A stretch of 64,000 nucleotides of DNA, taken from Anoplopoma fimbria. Lineage: Eukaryota > Chordata > Actinopteri > Perciformes > Anoplopomatidae. The DNA lies in contig NC_072470.1 of NCBI RefSeq assembly GCF_027596085.1, positions 2,829,532-2,893,531 of the forward strand. The letters are read 5' to 3'. The translations under genes were made by a program, and so were the position numbers. Below the pieces are notes generated by a model that ran no database searches, was not told the origin of the DNA, and saw only the letters and a list, made by a program, of their open reading frames with translations. Within the stretch, counting starts at the first letter, position 1; the number at the start of each line of letters is the position of its first letter. Shown one piece after another: positions 1 to 12,575 of this stretch.

Positions 1-371
1 TACGCTAGCTCAAGAAGTGTCATGTTGAAGCTCCATGTTGCTGCTGTCACCACGTTCTCTCAATCTCATGAATCTGAAGATCACCAGCGAGATTCATCAC
101 AGCAAAAATGTCCGTGAGAACACGATATCCCATAATCCCCAGTACCGGCATTATAGAGGGTGCCTTCTTACTGCCTGTAATCGTTGAATATGATCACGTG
201 AGGCACGGTATTTGTCTATGTTTAGTAAAATCTGGTGGGTTTGCAGGATGGACACAGATACAGGTCTATGTGTAGTGCACTTATCCTCACCACTAATGCC
301 TGCTGTAAATTAAATAAGACATAGAAGCTTTCCCGGTTTGCAAAACTTGATCATACTGCCTCAGTTTACCT

Positions 372-397
372 AAAAAAAAAAAAAAAAAAAAAAAAAA
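372..397. repeat. Poly-A homopolymer run
   Basis: Twenty-six consecutive A bases. No target-site duplication or SINE body is obvious next to it, so it may be a simple homopolymer rather than a retroposon tail. Confidence 0.9.
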
Positions 398-1620
398 GAC
401 ACTCTGGGGTTCATGAAAATACTCAATTATGTCATATTGGATTTGTTGACTCCGATGGATTTTGGAGTAAACCACTGTTGTACATTGTAAAGCTAAGCTG
501 CCATCACACCTGATATTCAAGGTTTTAAGCCTTTGATTATGTTAGAATGCATGAAAATGAATGTTTCCTTGAGTGTATGAAAATAGTTTGCGTTTCACTG
601 TAGAGCTAACTTTACACCATCGTAGCTGTTTGATTATTTGGGGACTGAATGGTTTATTTCATCGTCTAGTCTTGGAAAGAGACTCTGTTGTTCTGCCAAT
701 TGTAATGACTAATAACACCCCGGTAAAATGTATTTACTGCCTGAACCTAGGATATTTTGTATTGACAGTTATGAAAGAAAGAATGATGGTTTTAAGACGA
801 TTTTTCAATTGGAATTTTATAAATCAAATTTTGTACAGACATTCCCAGAGGATGAATCCTTCTGTCTTTAAACGCCACCGTGAGGTTTTGAGTCAAATGT
901 TTTAACAACTCCTCCAAACTTTTCATTTACCACCATTATCAAGATTTCAATACTTTGGTTTTTCAACAATTAAGTATACAGAAGTATTTAACTTAAAGTC
1001 ACAGGTCCTCTGCTAATTGACATAGCAGCTTTTGTCTCGAGTCAGATAAAGCACACTACACTTTAGTATGTGCCCATTTGTTACACTGGCACACAGCGTT
1101 CCCAGACACCTATTACATTTTGAGAGTGTAAATACTGACATCATTGGCCATACTTGATAAAGTTTTGCAAAAGATTCACAAATGTCAAAAAACAAAGAGG
1201 GTTTACTAGCAATATTTACCATGAGTTAAAATGCAGCAACAGTTTTGCCATATTTAGTCTTCCATCATATTGTAAATTATTTCCCTGATGAGTTCACTTT
1301 GTATGTAGAAGACTTGATTCTGTAGCTACAGTCATGTGTTCTTTTGTATGTATATAGTAAAGCAACATTTTATGTATTATGTGGCTGTGATTTAACTTAT
1401 TTTGTGCAGTTTTTTTCTTTCATCTAAAAGCAAACGTCTGAGAGGTGCAGCAGAGTTGCAGCGAATGGTTGAATGATTACATTTTTATAAAGTCTTTAAA
1501 AGAAAAGAGTGAAAAACAAGCCTGAGCTTTGTAATTTTACATGTAGCAACAAGTCGAGCACTTAATCATTCAGTATGCTTACAAATGAAAGTACTTTCTC
1601 CTGCTAGTCGTCAGCTTGAA

Positions 1621-1642
1621 CACACACACACACACACACACA
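1621..1642. repeat. (CA)11 microsatellite
   Basis: A perfect CA dinucleotide run inside the presumed 3' UTR. Confidence 0.9.
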
Positions 1643-1915
1643 GCAAACCACAGCTTACACAGCAACATAAGGAGTAGTTTGTGAACACGTTGTGCTGAGA
1701 ATTCTTGACAAGCAAATCAAACCTACTGCCACTCCTGTTTTGAATAGATCTCGCTGAATGTATTCGTATTGATTTTAATGTGTTCTATAGTGTGCTCCTC
1801 TCGTGTCTAGCCATTGAAACTCATGGACTTTTGTTTCTTCCAGTGTGGGCACCTCTTGTGTTTACCTCTGTAATGATGGTAGTGTTATTAGTCTTGCCTT
1901 TTTGTGCACTAAATG

Positions 1916-1921
1916 AATAAA
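1916..1921 (+). terminator. Poly(A) signal of the upstream plus-strand gene
   Basis: AATAAA followed by a T/G-rich stretch. It lies only about 130 bases from the oppositely oriented signal at 2048-2053, so two transcripts appear to end tail-to-tail here. Confidence 0.5.
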
Positions 1922-2047
1922 CTTACTTGATACCAATTATTGTTCAGAAGCTTTTGTCATTACTTTTTCAACCTGCAAAGTGCATATTTCATTTTGTATG
2001 AAACACATTTGAGCAATGTCACACAAAAACAACATTTCAGATTTATA

Positions 2048-2053
2048 TTTATT
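2048..2053 (-). terminator. zswim2: Poly(A) signal of zswim2
   Basis: TTTATT on the plus strand reads AATAAA on the minus strand. It lies about 29 bases past the zswim2 stop codon, which implies a very short zswim2 3' UTR. Confidence 0.45.
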
Positions 2054-2081
2054 GATTACCTCCTCTTCATTGACTGTAAGT

Positions 2082-5000
2082 CTATGTCTTCTTTTGTTGC
2101 TGTGTGTTTATCAAGACTCCGGTCATTCTGAGCTCTGAAATGAGTCCATTGTTCGGCTCTGTAATGGCTGCCGTGTCGGTCCTTTTGGGTTTAAGTCTAG
2201 CTCGCCTGGCAGGAAAGGCCACAGTAGCTGAGCGGTCTGACTCAGGTCTACACAAACCTACAAAAAGGTTCAGTTCTGGTTGCTCTCTGATTTTTGTCAC
2301 TGCAGCACACTTGTTAGGTGAAGCAGGGTTTTTTGAGGGACATACACATAAGCCAGATATACTTAGATGATCAAAAGAGGAGCTGCTTTCAGGATTAAGA
2401 AGAATTTGTTTTATCTGCAAATCTCCTTTCCCCTCTTCAGTGACAGTGTCTGCAGCTATGCCCTGAAACCTGTCCTTTATTAACTTTGGTGGGTTGTGTA
2501 AAGTTACTGAAGAGCCAGTGAGCACCTCTAAATTAAGAGAACCGTGTGAGGGAGTGACTTTAGAGTTCCTGTCTCGCAGTGCCACCCCTGGAATAAACAG
2601 GTCCTTCAAGTTATTTTCTGGTCGTGTGGAACAGTCACTGGAACGGGAGGAGAACGTGTTAGGAGAGGTCTTTGTTTCACTGGTTCTCCATGTCGAGGGG
2701 TTATAAATGACATATCCATCCAAGGGGCAGGAGTTCGACTTCCGCAGGATCCCGTCCACACAGTCAGCGTGGAACTGAAGTGTGTGCACATTTAAGGAGG
2801 GGAGAGGAGGACATTTGGTAGTTTTTTGCATTACATTTGTTTTATATCATTAGGATTTTATATATATTTTTTAGAGGTCATAGTTTCAGCAGGGCCTGTA
2901 TGTAACATTTTGGGGGACCTTTTCACTTGTTTAGAATCACCATAAACTAAGAATGTTTGTGTTTTTGTTGTTAGCTTAGAATTCATATGATGTTTGAATA
3001 CTGACATCAAGATAATGCGAGCACACGCTGAAAGTTTCTACCTTGTGATGGCAGGGCAGAGTCCGGACACGTTGGCCCAGGCTAAAATCCAGCAGACAGA
3101 TCCGACACTGCTGTCCCACATCCAAGAGGCGAGACCCCGGTCTCACTCTGACCGTAGGGAGACAGTCCAACACACTTCCTGGTAGAGGGTCTGCAGCTCC
3201 AGGGACGATGCTGAGTAGCAAGATGGGAAATAGTGAGCAAAAATGTTTATATTAGTCAATAAATAGCAGTTATTTGTGACTCAGCAGTCAGAAGTGTGGA
3301 CACTAAATTGCTTATAACTTTATACCACCCTAAGAAACCTATCTGTGATTCACCCGTCATTAGCTGAGTGAGAGGTCGCCTCCCTTGGTTCATCATTCAG
3401 GCCTTTGGGAACAAGATGCCACTTCTCTCTCCTTTTCTGTTTGAGGTTAAGTAAGGGTTTTTATTTTGCACTTTTTGTGGCAGAAATGAAGATGCTTGTT
3501 CATTAAAACCGCTCACAACCAACAGAAATATTAGATTTTTACAGTAAACTACTTCAATGTCTCGCATTAAGAGCAATGTAAAGTTTAAATATAGCTTACT
3601 GCCCGTGAAGCAAATGGATGCTGTGGGTGGCAGCCCATCTTTGAGCAGTCCTCACACAGATATAAGTAACTGCAGACTGTGCATCTGAAAGGATGACAAC
3701 ACATTAAAGAAGACATGGGGAGCTTAGTATAACTATTATTCAGCATCACAACACCTAAAATAGCAGTTTAAATTTAGAAACAATAGATAAAATCACTTAT
3801 GATACACAACAATATGCCATTCCCCATACTGTGATTGAAACTGTACAACGTTGAATGTACATGTACTGCCACTTGCTTACTTGAAACATTTGCCAGTGAC
3901 AGGGCAGACCCGGCAGCTGTGACAAAGAACCCCCAGGTGTCGGTCTGGCTTCTCTTTCTCAGAGGCAGTGGAGAGCTTTGCTGCGTTTTTCACCTGCTCC
4001 TGGAGTAACTTCAAGGAGCTGAAGTCCTCCCTGCACAGAGGGCACTTCACTGTTTCTTCCCTGTCTGACAGTCTCTGGTGATCCGCCCACACCTTCATGC
4101 AAGAGATGTGGACATTATTGCCACAACCGAACCTGGGAGAGAGTAAAAGGACAGGACATGAGAGTGTAGAAAAACTGTCAGCACAATGCTGAAAAAAAAC
4201 ATCATTTCGACATGTCCTCTTGTGTGAATATCAGGAGATTTAAACTTTACAACATCCGAAAATCTGTGCTGGTGGTTTCCGCTAAACATTCTGTATGTCA
4301 ACAGCTGGATGTGCTGTATTGAGACTGATAATAATTCAAGGGGTCATGTTCTGGCCAGTAGTGCAACAGAAGTTGAGTAGAACATGTTACATCATCCTGA
4401 AACATGACTGTACTTAAAACAATAACCAGACAGTCGCCTACATACCTGCAGTAAGACACAGGCTGTTTTTTCTCCAGCAGCACTTCTTGACAGATAGGAC
4501 ACACATCCTGGGCTTGGATCACTTTCCGGCAGACACTTCCAGCCTCCTGGCCAGTGACCGGTTGGCTCGTAGTCCCAGAAGCAACAGAGGGCTCATTTTC
4601 CGTCCGGTGGTCTTTGGTTTGGTGTAAACCATGGAGCAACTCCAAGATCTGTCTCTCAACAAGTCCATGCTGAAACGAATCTGGAGCAGTTATTTTTAAC
4701 AGTGCTTGTCAACAAGAGCACATGTACAAGGGTGGGTCAATTCATTCACATTTCCTACAAACAGCAAGTGTTAAACATAAAAATAGAGCACAGTATACAG
4801 TAGACTGCAGTCTATCAAGTCAGGATTGTGATATCAATATAAAAAACAGGTTGAAAAGGAAATGTTTGTAGTTTTTAAGATTGAAAAAAGTCATAGTATA
4901 GTATGTCGTAAAAAGTCGTGCAGAAAAAAGACGAATAAAAGTCATAGTAAAGTAGGTGCAATAGGGTTTATGATGACCCGTCATCTTTTGAATATTTTTA

Positions 5001-5743
5001 ATGTCAATAACAAAAAACATTTGTTTAAATATTAACTGAATTGAAAGGTACAGTATGCAATGAATGCAAAAAATATATAGTAATTTCCCTAAACAACTTA
5101 CATTCATGTTCTCTGGGTAGTCTGAATTTCCGCAGTAAAACCCTGTAGTGATAAATAACAGGTTGAAAAGTGAATATGACTAATACATGCACATAAATTC
5201 AGTCATTAGTAGGTCTGATTATCATAAGAACTTGTTTATACATTTGTGATTTACAAAATCCTAAACTTAAAAGTATTTCAAGTTGAACTGCTAAACATGC
5301 TATCCAGTTTTATGGATTAATAAAATGCCAGTGTTGCACATTAAAAAAAAACTTAAATTAAAATTGTGATCTTGAGAAATACCAAAACCTTTAGGTGTGT
5401 TAATCTTTTTTGTGTGTGTTATTGATACCAGCAGATGTGTTTGCAGGGCTCCTGATCCTTGGTGAACACAGGGCAAGTGCACGTATGTGGGTCACCCAAG
5501 CACACCTGAACAACACATACGAGTGGAGTAAGGATACAAAACATGGTTTGTGGAGTTTTAACAACATGCATCCTGATTCACAGAATCATTTACCTTGACG
5601 TTCCTGACCTCTCCCTCCTCTCTCAGTAGAAATCCTGTAGGGCCGAAGGACTTCAGGAGGAATATAGTGGTGTTGAGGGCCTGGTCTTGGTGCAGACTCA
5701 CTGCATCACTGACTGTGTTCCTGCAGGTAGTTTTCCTGAACAT
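2082..5743 (-). CDS. zswim2: Zinc finger SWIM domain protein 2 (E3 ubiquitin ligase)
   Basis: Nine coding exons in consistent phase: 5594-5743, 5429-5505, 5102-5142, 4446-4680, 3881-4132, 3600-3684, 3354-3436, 3042-3210, 2082-2774, giving 594 aa (human about 633). The N-terminal LHQDQAL and GPTGFLLREE segments match human ZSWIM2. In order it has a SWIM zinc finger (CTCPVFTKDQEPCKHICW), a first RING (CPIC...CPLC), a ZZ-type finger (CHSC...CTVC...CEDC) and a second RING-H2 (CRIC...LPCHHKFHADC...CPLD). The last metal-ligand position of RING-H2 is D, as in the human protein as I recall it. The tail is long and low in motifs. The ATG at 5743 was chosen because a splice acceptor (CTGCAG) lies just upstream and the MFRK start aligns with human MLRR. 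The mammalian protein is a testis-biased ubiquitin ligase linked to apoptosis signalling; that role is inferred for the fish gene. Confidence 0.95.
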
Positions 5744-5774
5744 CCTGCCCCTGCAGAATAAAGACATGCATCAC

Positions 5775-5809
<35 letters not shown>
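5775..5809. repeat. (TAA)n microsatellite
   Basis: About eleven TAA trinucleotides in the intron between the presumed 5' UTR exon of zswim2 and its first coding exon. Confidence 0.9.
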
Positions 5810-6009
5810 GAGACTGATGCTTATACAAAACAAACAAAGCACAGATGCACACAGGAAGAACAAATAAAACACAAGTGCAAATCTACCCCTGTTGCTTAAC
5901 ATCAATTAGACTAATTGCATACACCTGGTCACTTTTTTTAAACTTCCCTCTTAATGCAGAGTATTAAGGGAACAAGAGGCAGCTTTTTCATTTGAACAAA
6001 TAGCCTTAC

Positions 6010-6105
6010 CTCTGGAGGTGTTCACGTTTCAAGAAGCACCTTTCTGTGTCGATAAATGCTTAAAGACCAGCTGCAGCTTGTTTGCAGAGCAAGGCACCAA
6101 GGAAT
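6010..6105 (-). other. zswim2: Probable 5' UTR exon of zswim2
   Basis: The first coding exon is preceded by a splice acceptor at about 5753, so an upstream non-coding exon is required. A good minus-strand donor (GAG then GTAAGG) at 6010/6009 is the best candidate. The upstream edge is not visible in the sequence and is approximate. Confidence 0.45.
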
Positions 6106-6144
6106 CCGGGTCCATGGTAACCTGCAGGTTGCCATAATGCTTTT

Positions 6145-6162
6145 GACCAGCAGAGGGGGCCG
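6145..6162 (+). promoter_or_regulatory. CTCF-like motif, forward, at the zswim2/calcrl head-to-head promoter
   Basis: GACCAGCAGAGGGGGCCG matches the CTCF core (CCASYAGRKGGC) closely in forward orientation. It sits just outside the presumed first exon of zswim2, between two divergently transcribed genes. Binding is inferred from the motif only. Confidence 0.5.
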
Positions 6163-6699
6163 TTGCTAAATTATAGAAACCCTCTTGCTGATTGGTCAGA
6201 TCTGGGCTTCCAGATTCTCAGCAAAAATGATCTTTTTGTTGACTTTTTATATATATATTGCATATTGTTTAAACATTTAAAAGCCAGTCTGCAATATGAG
6301 GCTCTTTCTGTGAACTTGTGGACCTAATAGGATTATTAGTAGTCTTATTTTCTCCCATGCAAATCATTTGTTTTTGTTAATGAATATTCCCCATTTGCAA
6401 TAGTACTTATGTCCATAACAGCCACAAATACTAAAAAAGAATCACAAAAAAACATATGCAAACACATTGAGTAACAGGTTGCACCATATGCAATTAAGTT
6501 TATTCATTAAGTTCACGATTTAAAGCTCAACTGCCAGCATATTAAGGTTTACTTTACATTGTATATTATATATCATAAATAATATAAATGATACAGTTTA
6601 ATGGTCATGCATTGCATCAGTGTTTTTTAATACCCATTACACTGTAGGGGTGTCCCTCTATCTGCCTCCACAAGAAGCAAGCATGTGATGTCATCCACA

Positions 6700-6892
6700 G
6701 CCCCGGTCAGCTCTTATCAGGACAGCTCAGTGTCGCCTCTGACTCTGCTGTGAAACACACACGCTGAAGGACTACTCTTGAAGAAATTCTCTAAAGCTTT
6801 TTCTTTCCCTGCAAAGGTTAAACTCTCAGACTGAAGGAATACTCTTCAAGGCAAACACTGTGTTTTTATTATATGTTTCTGCTCCAGTAAAG
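6700..6892 (+). other. calcrl: Probable 5' UTR exon of calcrl
   Basis: The first coding exon starts at a splice acceptor (TCCTCAG, ending 8917), so a non-coding exon must lie upstream. The best donor is at 6892/6893 (AAAG then GTAGGT). The exon's left edge is a guess. A GATA-like site (CTTATCAGG) lies near 6714. This exon and that of zswim2 diverge from about 600 bases of shared upstream DNA. Confidence 0.4.
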
Positions 6893-8917
6893 GTAGGTTT
6901 CTTTAATAGTTGCAGCTTTTCAGCATGTTGACTTTGGTTGATGTTCAAGCATTGTGGTTATGGACCTGAAAACAGGTTAAATGTTAATTTACAAATGTCA
7001 CATTGGACTGTGAAATGTTGTTCTTCAGGATATATGTTGCAGGCCACATTGAAAACAGGCATGCACTTCTAGACATAAAGGTGTTAAGGGGTAGAGAAAC
7101 AAATCTGAATAAGTACAAAAGGTACCTCTTAACTGTGCTGTTGAAAGATTAAAATGTGATGACAATCCCCCTAAAAAATCTGTTTATTTACTAACATAAG
7201 AAAATTCATGTCTACCACAAAACACATGATTGGAGAAGGTTACTTAGTGTGAAGCAGACAATTCAAACCTCTTTTAATGACTGTTCCACACATTTAAACA
7301 CCAAAGTTGTGAAATGGGATTTCCTAGACCTAATAAAAGGTACTTCACATGGGAAAGTATTTAAATTCTTGGTACAGATGACCGATACAATGAGGGAATA
7401 ACTCTACTTTGAGTCATTAAATGTGTTTGTATGCAACTGGAGATATATATTGTGCGTCTTTCGGTGTGTTCAAGAAGATATTAATCTTACAAACTGACAA
7501 GGATTTCCTTTTATAAGCCGTCAGGGGAGTTGGACATTTATAATGCATTTATAATCTGTGTTTATGAACTGTTCTTTATTCCTAATGAGAAGCCCAGGAT
7601 TAGGGAAATATGTTTCAAACTCTCATAGTGTAGTAGACTGAGGGGATAAAGTTGCAAAGATGTTGGCTTTGTGAAGAATACATGGTGATTTACAGGGAAA
7701 TTGGATAAAAAAAAGATACTGATGTGACGGAAATGTGATCCATCATTTGGACTCGTCGGTGGCTGTGAAGCAGAATCGATCTCTCCCCTGACAGATTATT
7801 GTGAAACTAAACATGTTAATCTCATTTGTACATATTGAACGCATCCATAAATGTCTTTCTCTCTTTGAGGGATCGTCTTGCTGTTTGGAACTCAGATAGA
7901 TCCTGATTCGGCTCATTGTAAAGTCAAGTTTAAAAAGAGGATCAGTTATGTTGTTGTGATTTGGGTATTTTCATTCCATTTTCATTTGGTGTTAAACTGT
8001 ATTTTAACGGTGATTTATTGTTGAGTTGTGTGTATTTGTATAAAGGCCTATAGGGACAGATGTTGCTAACTAGATTGGGATATAAATGCTGAGGATATAG
8101 GTCCATGATTTATGTTTGTATGTGTAAAATACATTAAATAAATAGAATCTCCTAATAACATTCAGCCTTTCAAAACATATAAAACATCCAGTCTCTATAC
8201 GTATTTACTCACTTTAAACAATATCACAATAATTTGCTATTTTTTCCGAATGACTGCTTTGTTGACTGTATTATGAAACTTTCCACATGAGCTTTCTTGT
8301 TTTTGGAACGAACCTTTCCATGTACAATAAAGCCAAAGCATTACAGATCATCCCATAGCAATTGCACTCTTTAATAAAAATGGCGTTTTGTAGCTCATCA
8401 TGAATCATAGATCATGATTTTATTCTATGCAGCAACTACATGAGTTTAAGAGTAACAGAGATTTTTTTTTGCTTGTTACTGCTTTTCCTATTTTTACCAC
8501 CATTATTAGTGTCATCATTTCCACTGTCACACATCCTGTAGACAAACATCGATTGCTTAACATTCATATCAGCATATGAAGCATTTAGTTTGCTGATTAA
8601 AGCATCTGTGGCGTTGCAGCACATGCGCTTACCTCATTTGCCACATTTAAGTCTTTTGGCTAAACCTCTGTTAAACTTGCTCAACATGCATAATAAGCAT
8701 GCAGGAAGGAAGCTGTGGAGAACAGAGGAAGTTAAAGGACAAATCTGTAACCCCACAGTCCAAAAAGAGGGAGTCCTGCCTTTAAATAATTAAAACAAGG
8801 GTTTGCAGGCATGCTTTTGTTTTCAGTTTATTAACATGACTTCTGATTAAGGCAAAGGTCACATTTAAGTGTCTATTGTTACAACGTCTTAACATGCTTT
8901 CCTTTTCCGTTCCTCAG
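6893..8917 (+). other. calcrl: First intron of calcrl
   Basis: AT-rich intron with GT and AG ends. No further exon, RNA gene or recognisable repeat was seen in it. Confidence 0.45.
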
Positions 8918-8939
8918 AATACCACGGTGATCAGAGAGG

Positions 8940-11900
8940 ATGGACATAACCTGCTTCATGTATCTGCTGGTCATGTGCGCCCTCAACAAGGTAGCTACTA
9001 ATATCTGGTTCTAGAGCTCAATATGTCCCCGTCACATGCATGTCTTTTATGCTTCTGCAGCCTCACCATTTCTTTTTAGATCATCCAGTCAGTTTTGGAG
9101 CAAGTTGTTTAACTTATTCTATTTTATAAGTTGTGTCTGTATTTCATATTTTTTTGGGCATGCATTTGTGACATTAAAGCAATATGATCCCAGAGCTAAA
9201 TCTCCTGTTTTTAGAATATTTACAACCATAACTATAGTTGTTTGCTTCTAAAAAAGCAACACTCAGCTCCTTCTTGTTATTTCTCTTTATTTGATTGACT
9301 GAACACTCAAATCTTCCTGATGCCGTCCTTAAAGGGGCACTGCATTTATTTTATATTGAGCCTCCATAAAGTTAAGGGAGTTGTGAGAGACAGATTAAAA
9401 GAAGAATGGACTAAATCAAAGCAGCAGAGGCTGAGATGTACTACCTTTTAGCTTCTGATATGTGTCAAACTTAATCCTACACTTCTCATAATGCAACTTG
9501 ATAGCAGTTGTAGCTCTAAGACATTATACTGCTTTTGACTTTGTTATTGCATTAAAATGATCTCTTTCATTTGTTTTATCAACTTAAGTTCTCATGTGTT
9601 GCACTCTGATTTTGTATATTTGAGTATCTGTGTATGTTTGCATGCTGAATTTTTAATATTCTATCTAAAGCTGCTGGTGGTGGCGAGCCCTGAAGATGAC
9701 ATCCAGGAGCATCTGAACCATCGGGGCGAACATCAGTCCACGCGGAACCAGATCGCCACGGCCCAGTACGAATGTTTCCAGAGGATTATGAAAGAATCGC
9801 AGAGCAAAACCAAATCAATAGGTGAGAGGGCCGTCTCAGAAAGCCTGAGATGGCTTTTTATGTTACTATACTTCATATTAAGTCACTGTAACATTTAACT
9901 GTGTGTCCGTTGTTGTCAGCAGAACCAGTGTGCAACGCCACGTGGGATGGGTGGCTGTGCTGGGATGAAACTGAAGCTGGACACACCGAGCAGAGCTGTC
10001 CAGACTACTATAAAGACTTTGATCCTCATGGTAGATTTTATTTCATAACCTTTACTCACTTTACAATCCTTCAGTATTTATGTGTAATGTTGAGTTGAGA
10101 CTGTCAAATTGGACATTTACTAGCTCGGAGCATAAAAAGACCCAAATATATCTCCTATAATTAGCTCTCTATTTAACATACTGTAGCTCATTTGTTTATT
10201 CTTTGAGCAGAAATGTAAAATTGTGGTTGCAAATTTTGTTAATAGCGATGGCATCCAAGGTGTGCTCAGAGACAGGCGAGTGGGGACGCCACCCCGAGAG
10301 CAACAGGACGTGGACAAACTTCACTAACTGCCGAGCCAACACGATACATCACGGGACAGTAAGCAGGAATAAAGACAATAGAAATACATATATTAATCAC
10401 CTTTGACTGTGAAGTTGTACTCATTTTGTTTTCTTGCAGGCAGCAATGACTCACTTCTACCTGGTGATGATTGGTCACGGCCTGTCGCTGGTGTCACTGC
10501 TCATATCATTAGGAATATTCTTCCATTTTAAGTGAGTGTGGCAGCTTTCTTTATGCCCAATTTCATTTTTAAATGTACTAAACCCTTGTGTTTTTTGACA
10601 AATCCATGGAGCCAATGAAATGTCTCCTCTTGCTCGCTCAGGAGTCTGAGCTGTCAGAGGATAACGCTCCACAAAAACCTCTTCTTCTCATTCGTGCTGA
10701 ACTCCATCATCACCGTTGTGTGGCTTACAACAGTGGTGAAGAAACAGGGACACACGTACAACGACTCTGTGAGTGATTCCACTCTGTACTTTAAACTACA
10801 CATCACTCCACATTTTTCAGCGTCAGTAAAATAACGATGGCTCGTTTTTCTCTTACAGGCCAGCTGCAAGCTACTCATGTTCATCCATCTGTATCTGTTG
10901 AGCTGCAACTACTTCTGGATGCTGTGTGAGGGCATCTACCTGCACACTCTGATTGTTGTGGCAGTGTTTGCAGAAAAGCAACATCTCATGTGGTATTATC
11001 TGCTGGGCTGGGGTAAGTAAAGCTTTAAGTCAGTATTTAAAGACGCACATTTTACTCTCTAAACCTGAATGTCATAAAAGTTCTGATTTGTTTTTGCAGG
11101 TTTCCCACTTGTTCCAGCGGTGATACATTCAATAGCTCGTCACTGCTACTACAACGACAAGTGAGTCTTCTTGATTAAAATATATCATTGTACCTATATC
11201 ATGTGCTTCCATCCTGTATAATATGATGATCTGGTCGATGCGTTCACAGATGTTGGGTCAGCTCAGATACTTCCTTGCTGTACATTATCCACGGGCCCAT
11301 CTGCGCCGCGTTGGTGGTAAGCACCGAGCTCCTCGTGGGAAATCAAGATTTACTTACTAGACACTTGCCAGGACTGTTGTGCAGCATTCTCCTTTTTGGA
11401 TTCCAGGTGAATCTTTTCTTCCTGCTGAACATCGTCCGGGTGCTCATCACCAAGCTGAGGGTGACGCACCAGGCCGAGTCCAGCCTCTACATGAGGGCCG
11501 TGAGAGCCACCCTCATCCTCATCCCCTTACTCGGCATCCAGTTTGTCCTGCTCCCCTACAAGCCGCAGGAACACTGGGTCTTTGAGATCTACCTGTACAT
11601 CATGGAAATCCTCATGCACTACCAGGTCAGTGCATACGTACAATACAATACAGAGATGCATTAACCAAATGAAAATAACCATTGCATGATGTTAAACGTT
11701 CTGCTGTAGGAACAGACTGTGAAATGGCATTATCCTCAATAATTTTTATGGTTTAAAATTACAAATATTTCTAGAATAAGAGCATGAACATGTGACACAG
11801 TAAGCAGCTGTTTGAGCTTAGGGGATTTCCTATCTTGTATATTTTCTCAAGAAACTTTTTTTTTTTCCTCCTGCAGGGTCTCTTGGTTTCTACAATATTC

Positions 11901-12575
11901 TGCTTCTTCAACGGGGAGGTGAGTAATTCCTATTTCAAGCTTAGATTTTGAATTTGCTGCACTTTTAATCCTCATTATACAATACAAAATAGTCTTGAGT
12001 TTTTAAAGCATCAGGCCACCAATTCTTACGCTCTTAAGATAGGGTTTGATAGGGACCAAGTGTCTTTCTAAGGGACAGTTTGAGAGTTTAAAAGGCTGAT
12101 AATTGCTTGGCAATAAAATGCACATGGATCACAGAAGGACACAGGGCCAGGATTTGGGTCATTTTGAGGTTATGAGCCCACCAACCCACCAAGAAACCAA
12201 AAGAAGGTCTATATATTGTTTTTATATGGTTTGATCGAATTTATTCAGATACTGGTCATGCCTTATGCTGTTTAAAGGCCCTTTTCCTTTAAAATAAATG
12301 CATTAAAGATGCCATTTTGTTGCTGTTTTGCCACCCTCCTTACGTCCCCTTTGTGTCTCCTCCTGCAGGTCCAGAGCGTTCTGCGGAGACACTGGAACCA
12401 GCAGCGGATGCAGTTCACCGGCACATTCGCCAACGCCGAGTTCTTCCGCTCGGCCTCCTACGTGGCGTCGTCGCTCACGGAGGTCCACCGCTGCTACAGC
12501 ATCGAGAGCCACACCGAGCACATGAACGGCAAGAGCTACTCAGACATATTCAGATCGGACAGCCCGTTTGTGTGA
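8940..12575 (+). CDS. calcrl: Calcitonin receptor-like receptor (class B GPCR)
   Basis: Twelve coding exons: 8940-8990, 9671-9821, 9920-10030, 10246-10358, 10440-10531, 10642-10768, 10859-11012, 11100-11160, 11250-11316, 11407-11625, 11877-11918, 12369-12575. The joined frame is 464 aa (human 461). It has a signal peptide, an extracellular hormone-binding domain with cysteines and N-glycosylation sites ([22 protein letters not shown]), and seven membrane segments. Near-identical family segments include [46 protein letters not shown] and [18 protein letters not shown] pairs with RAMP proteins at the plasma membrane to form CGRP and adrenomedullin receptors and signals through Gs; this is family knowledge. 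The exon 3 acceptor is a NAGNAG (CAGCAG, 9917-9922) that could add or drop one residue. Teleosts often carry two paralogues; which one this is cannot be told here. Confidence 0.97.

Larger units (their letters stand above)
1..1935 (+). other. Probable long 3' UTR of an upstream plus-strand gene (fam171b by synteny)
   Basis: No coding exon with splice sites or a recognisable protein is visible here on either strand, and the open frames are short and of low complexity. The stretch is AT-rich and ends in an AATAAA signal at 1916-1921, as a plus-strand 3' UTR would. In human, the gene next to ZSWIM2 in tail-to-tail orientation is FAM171B, which has a long 3' UTR, so that identity is inferred from synteny only. 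It contains a 26-base A run (372-397) and a CA repeat (1621-1642). Confidence 0.45.

Noticed and set aside
573..905. 110-codon open frame in the presumed 3' UTR
   Set aside because: No recognisable protein, AT-rich composition, and it ends with no relation to the poly(A) signal downstream.
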